Program-made: the position numbers and the translations under genes
The notes under the pieces: model-generated
What the model saw: the letters and a program-made list of their open reading frames with translations, nothing else
What the model was told of the DNA's origin: nothing
Databases searched by the model: none
In this document: one piece after another, positions 60,935 through 64,000 of the stretch
Numbering within the stretch: position 1 is the stretch's first letter
How the letters are laid out: every line of letters starts with the position of its first letter
NCBI RefSeq assembly: GCF_900101385.1
Contig: NZ_FMZB01000002.1
Span: 124,001 to 188,000 of the forward strand
Reading direction: 5' to 3'
Origin: Terribacillus halophilus
GTDB lineage: Bacteria; Bacillota; Bacilli; Bacillales; Amphibacillaceae
Length of the DNA stretch: 64,000 nucleotides

Positions 60935-61731
60935 AAAAGCTATCCATTGCCGTTCTTATTGCCCTATTGCTAATAACTGTATTCCCAACCATGTCGTTCG
61001 CCGAAGACAGTCCTATCAATCCCGGCCATGAAGTGAAATTCATGTTGGATGTCAGTCAATTCGCTACTACAGATGATCTGGTCAATGCCTTTCACGCCAG
61101 CCATGACGAAGATTTGAAAGTCTATTATTTCGATACACCTGATCAAATCTTCCGCAAGCTGAATTACGTTCACCGTTTGCGCATCTATGATGGTGACAAG
61201 AAAACGGATATCACCTACAAAAAGACTTTTCCTGATCAAGCTCCATCTGACGCAATTGCAGAAGCTGCCGAGCATGACTTCCATGGAGATATGTCCAATT
61301 ACAAATATGAAATAGATAAGAAGCCAGGTAAGGACAGCTTTTCCATCAGCAGGAAAGAAAAGTTTAACAAAAATGATAAGCTTAATTACGATAATGGTAT
61401 AGACATAAAATATGCTCTTGATTTGTTCCGTGAAGAAGCGCCTAAAAAATACCGCAATTGGGATGACCAGGACTGGTACTATGACACCTTGGAACAAGCC
61501 GTGCCTTATGGACCAGCCGCCGTCTCTAAATTCGAAGGAAATTATGAAGACATCGATGCTGATCTTGAGATTTGGCATTACAAAGGAGAAACAATTGCCG
61601 AAATTTCAACCAAAACAGATGATGCAGATGACGCAGATGTTATCCAAGAAAAATGGTCTGAAGCTCTGGCAAATGAAGGTTGGCTAAGTACCAACCAGCA
61701 ATCGAAAACGAGTTTTGTTATGGATCGTTGA
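60931..61731 (+). CDS. Secreted CYTH-like (triphosphate-tunnel-fold) protein
   Basis: A 266-residue protein with a cleavable signal peptide (about 1-24, ending MSFAEDS) and no lipobox. The mature part follows the strand order of CYTH/triphosphate tunnel enzymes: HEVKFMLD at the start (compare ExExK), VYYFDTPDQIFRKLNYVHRLRI, DITYKK, KYEIDKK, and a late DLEIWHYKGETIAEIS with an acidic Asp/Glu-rich segment. Known CYTH proteins are cytoplasmic and bind triphosphates or polyphosphate. The first Glu of ExExK appears replaced (GHEVK). SD GGAGG; start overlaps the MBL stop. It is last in the operon, followed by a terminator. CYTH assignment is by pattern and moderately sure. Confidence 0.68.
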   Translation: MKKLSIAVLIALLLITVFPTMSFAEDSPINPGHEVKFMLDVSQFATTDDLVNAFHASHDEDLKVYYFDTPDQIFRKLNYVHRLRIYDGDKKTDITYKKTFPDQAPSDAIAEAAEHDFHGDMSNYKYEIDKKPGKDSFSISRKEKFNKNDKLNYDNGIDIKYALDLFREEAPKKYRNWDDQDWYYDTLEQAVPYGPAAVSKFEGNYEDIDADLEIWHYKGETIAEISTKTDDADDADVIQEKWSEALANEGWLSTNQQSKTSFVMDR

Positions 61732-62172
61732 AGCTGTGAAATTGTTTTAGCTAGAAGAAAACCTGAACTTTGACGTGAATCTCCAAACTAAGATTCCGTA
61801 AGTTCAGGTTTTTTGATATCTATCTATACTAGCGCAGGCAGAATACAGTACCGGGTAATTCCCTTTCCCAATGAAAAATTCCAACGGGAACAGCACGAGA
61901 GTATTTACACACGAAAGTGATAGCTCCCCTGCTTTTTTGTGTTCGTTTTATTCATAATTATCATAATGGAGAGATACGACTTAATATAACTTCAAGCCTA
62001 TTTTCACACGAAATGGAGTTCGAATACACTCTTTTCCGTTTTATGAGTGCTCTTCAGCCTGTCCTGCATGTGCTTTGATAGTATCAGAATTGACGGTACA
62101 GCAGTTTTTCATTACACTAAACGACATACATAAATTGGAAAATCGACAGACTTAGAGCCAAAGGAGAAAATA
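61732..62172. other. Intergenic region after the CYTH gene
   Basis: It holds the operon terminator at 61759-61814 and otherwise no gene. The rest is A/T-rich with no long frame and no clear repeat. Confidence 0.5.
61759..61814 (+). terminator. Branched terminator of the ABC-MBL-CYTH operon
   Basis: AAACCTGAACTT pairs with AAGTTCAGGTTT, and a second small stem GAATCT/AGATTC lies inside the loop. TTTTT follows the outer stem. Confidence 0.8.
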
Positions 62173-63210
62173 ATGAAGAAATCAAAAACCCTTACACTTC
62201 ACATCATACTAGCTGCCCTGGCTATAGCAGGCGTGATGGGTATTACAGCTGAAGCCAAATCTCTGTATACGCTGGTTCATACACATCAGGAAGAAAAAGA
62301 AGCAGTAACGGTAGAGGGGAAGACCATCTCTAGTGATCTATTTGGCAATATGTATTACTACGCTGTTCTAAAAGCAGGTGAGGAGTTAAAAGTAACACAT
62401 TTGGCGGCTGATGGAGCACTGACCGAAGTGACACTAGAAGAATTCGATCAGCTGGATATCGGCGATACAATTGAGATCGCAAAGACAGATTCCGCCGAGA
62501 ATAAAGCATATCGCTCCGCAAAAAATAAATCGATATTCTTCATCGCACTTTACGCTATTGGACTCATACATTATATTAGCTTTCTCATCGCCTGCAAGCG
62601 CCGCATTAAAGGGTGGGACTGGCTGGCATGGCCAATCGCATACACCATCCAGCTTCTGTTTTTCGGTGTCCTCGCAGCGATTTTGATTTATGGATATTCC
62701 TCGATGGGGAAATTGGTTTATAATGCTGCCCAATCTTATACCGGTGCACAGCATGAAACCGAAGCAATTATAACTGATAAAGATGAAGATATTAATGGCG
62801 GGCGCTACGAAACCAATTATCATTATATTGCATTTATGTATAAGGATGCAGACGGAAATACAATCCACATGTCAAAAGAAGTCAGGCCAAGTGTGTATGC
62901 CAACTGCACGTCCGCCACAACGATCGGTTTTCCTCAAGATGAGCCTTTTCGCGTTCATACAAACGGCCTTACCCTTTCCGATATCATCTTTTATGGTACG
63001 AAATTAGTTCCGGAACTCATCACCCTCTTCCTTACCGGCATGTTAATATTAATAATGCGTTATATGTTCAGAAACTATGACACTTGGAAACAAAGATGGA
63101 AGAAGAAAAAGCAGTCCAGGGAACAAAGCAAACGGGATCGAAAAAAACATCGATTAAAAAAGAAAAATAGACGCAGATATGAGAAATCACGCAGCAAAAG
63201 AGCTAAATAA
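62173..63210 (+). CDS. Uncharacterised membrane protein (DUF3592-like)
   Basis: A 345-residue protein with membrane helices at about 7-28, 116-137, 145-170 and 273-295. The domain between the last two (HETEAIITDKDEDINGGRYET, MYKDADGNTIHMSKEVRPS) resembles the DUF3592 extracellular beta domain. The C-terminal 45 residues are very rich in Lys and Arg (KKHRLKKKNRRRYEKSRSK). The SD is AAAGGAGAAAA. No partner gene is seen. The basic tail is probably cytoplasmic and could contact nucleic acid or lipid head groups. Confidence 0.75.
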   Translation: MKKSKTLTLHIILAALAIAGVMGITAEAKSLYTLVHTHQEEKEAVTVEGKTISSDLFGNMYYYAVLKAGEELKVTHLAADGALTEVTLEEFDQLDIGDTIEIAKTDSAENKAYRSAKNKSIFFIALYAIGLIHYISFLIACKRRIKGWDWLAWPIAYTIQLLFFGVLAAILIYGYSSMGKLVYNAAQSYTGAQHETEAIITDKDEDINGGRYETNYHYIAFMYKDADGNTIHMSKEVRPSVYANCTSATTIGFPQDEPFRVHTNGLTLSDIIFYGTKLVPELITLFLTGMLILIMRYMFRNYDTWKQRWKKKKQSREQSKRDRKKHRLKKKNRRRYEKSRSKRAK

Positions 63211-63212
63211 AA

Positions 63213-63244
63213 TGCCAGCAGCTTAAGAACTGACTGGCTTTTTT
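63213..63244 (+). terminator. Weak terminator after the membrane-protein gene
   Basis: GCCAGCAG pairs with CTGACTGGC with one bulged base, and TTTTTT follows. Confidence 0.5.
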
Positions 63245-63273
63245 CATTTTTCCATATGAAATCAGGAGCATTT

Positions 63274-63765
63274 TTATTTAAAATACAATTCCTCTAATCT
63301 CTCTCGTTCTCGGTCTTTTGATAAATCCACAAAGAAATGCTGCTGCCATTTTTGCGTTTGGGCAGCTGTTTTATTTAACCCTTTTACCCAGGACGGATAT
63401 ACTCGTATACCCATTTTCCCTTTGGAAGTTTCATCACTTAAAATCCCTTTCTCTAATAGTTTAGATTTCGGGAATATAAATTGACCTCTCAAATCGTTAT
63501 CTATGATGGTGATTATAATTTTATCGGGACTATCCGCATAACGATAAGGTTGGTTCTTATCATTCTCATCTTTTTCCCAAAACACAACAAAATAGCCGCT
63601 TTTTTTAGGCGTTACTTTGGCTAAACGACTTCGATACATATTGTTCTCGATTTGAATCAACATACCCTCGTAGTCTTTATTTTGATCTTCTGTAATCACT
63701 TTGGAAATCGTGGAATTGTTAATACCGGAAACAATGTTCTCTATAAGCATCTTTGATGTTTGCAA
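63274..63765 (-). CDS. mepB: MepB-family protein
   Basis: A 163-residue MepB-family protein: EDQNKDYEGMLIQIENNMYR, KVTPKKSGYFVVFWEKDEN and the C-terminal KTAAQTQKWQQHFFVDL are family sequences. In Staphylococcus aureus mepB is cotranscribed with the multidrug efflux genes mepR and mepA, but its own function is unknown. Here it is a lone gene without mepR or mepA. A DNA- or nucleotide-binding role has been proposed from structure elsewhere, which I cannot confirm. Confidence 0.87.
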   Translation of the reverse strand: MQTSKMLIENIVSGINNSTISKVITEDQNKDYEGMLIQIENNMYRSRLAKVTPKKSGYFVVFWEKDENDKNQPYRYADSPDKIIITIIDNDLRGQFIFPKSKLLEKGILSDETSKGKMGIRVYPSWVKGLNKTAAQTQKWQQHFFVDLSKDRERERLEELYFK

Positions 63766-63842
63766 TTCAATCCCCCTTTTTTGTTTTTAACAATCTCTTA
63801 CAAGCAAAATGGCTTTATAGTCTTATCCTCCCCATAAAAATA

Positions 63843-63866
63843 CCAGAGACTTAATAAGATCTCTGG
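63843..63866 (-). terminator. Terminator of the Bax-inhibitor-1 family gene
   Basis: CCAGAGA and TCTCTGG form the stem ends with further pairing inside. On the minus strand TATTTTTATG follows. Confidence 0.65.
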
Positions 63867-63878
63867 CATTTCATTATG

Positions 63879-64000
63879 TTAATCCTTCGACATGATGCCA
63901 AGGAAACGCAGTATATTCATGAACAAGTTGATAAAGTCCAGATACAGATTCAACGCCATTAACGGAATCATTTCCTCTGTAATCTGCTCCCTCGCCATCT
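63879..64000 (-). CDS. Bax inhibitor-1/YccA-family membrane protein, partial (C-terminus only)
   Basis: The last 40 codons of a gene that begins beyond the right edge. The visible residues include MALNLYLDFINLFMNILRF and end IMSKD, matching the conserved last helix of the Bax inhibitor-1 family (YLDFINLFLxLLR). Bacterial members such as YetJ of B. subtilis are pH-sensitive calcium leak channels. Confidence 0.85.
   Translation of the reverse strand, partial: MAREQITEEMIPLMALNLYLDFINLFMNILRFLGIMSKD

Noticed and set aside
1-64000. tRNA, rRNA, riboswitch, prophage or transposase genes
   Set aside because: None could be recognised by eye on either strand. A covariance-model search would be needed to exclude small structured RNAs.

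Overview
The window looks like chromosome of a low-to-moderate GC Gram-positive bacterium of the family Bacillaceae. Shine-Dalgarno sequences are strong (AAGGAGG-type), CcpA cre sites, a LicT-type RNA antiterminator site and an 11-bp-period PhoP box are present, and the gene repertoire is Bacillus-like (pxpABC with a YcsG-like transporter, SacB/LevB, NPKTG sortase B substrate, Rrf2, DUF421, DUF2642 with Mn-catalase). A genus such as Terribacillus is only a guess. No rRNA, tRNA, prophage, insertion sequence or CRISPR array was seen.

Layout. 1-1800: a beta-glucoside-type PTS permease cut by the left edge, behind a licT-like antiterminator gene with leader terminator, RAT site and cre-overlapped promoter. 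1815-9298: YhgE/Pip-type membrane protein, LysR regulator, DinB protein, an Rrf2 regulator with a thioredoxin-reductase-like flavoprotein, an SDR, a frameshifted lipoprotein and a MazG-like hydrolase. 9320-14100: RpiR regulator divergent from a fructose-PTS / 1-phosphofructokinase-type kinase / tagatose-bisphosphate aldolase operon. 14100-29503: M20 amidohydrolase with YfcC transporter, DinB, pyruvyl transferase, membrane proteins, NhaC, FrnE/DsbA, Mn-catalase, a lipoprotein, GH127 arabinofuranosidase with AraC regulator, and MarR. 29558-37829: cell-surface and phosphatase region with sortase B, its NPKTG-anchored PAP2 protein, EamA and DUF2306 membrane proteins, a damaged VOC gene and an alkaline phosphatase behind a four-repeat PhoP box. 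38500-40792: ahpC-ahpF. 40799-42301: a lone AT-rich P-loop ATPase. 42613-46306: 5-oxoprolinase pxpBAC with an NRAMP-like transporter. 46516-53954: levan block in which a histidine kinase, response regulator and solute-binding protein gene chain lies upstream of sacB and levB. 54219-55112: class I fructose-bisphosphate aldolase. 55155-61731: LysR regulator divergent from a tightly coupled five-gene operon (ABC ATPase, binding lipoprotein, fused permease, metallo-beta-lactamase-fold hydrolase, secreted CYTH-like protein). 62173-64000: membrane protein, MepB and the C-terminus of a Bax-inhibitor-1 family protein.

Two themes connect the genes. The first is fructan/ketose metabolism: SacB makes levan, LevB cuts it, a two-component system with a binding protein probably senses a sugar, and fructose-type PTS, kinase and aldolases process the products under CcpA control. 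The second is phosphate acquisition: alkaline phosphatase, a wall-anchored PAP2 phosphatase and the ABC-MBL-CYTH operon each carry TTAACA-like repeats at 11-bp spacing upstream, clear for phoA and the ABC operon and weak for PAP2. The ABC-MBL-CYTH operon is my best candidate for an undescribed system: a PhoP-controlled import and processing route for an organic or condensed phosphorus compound.
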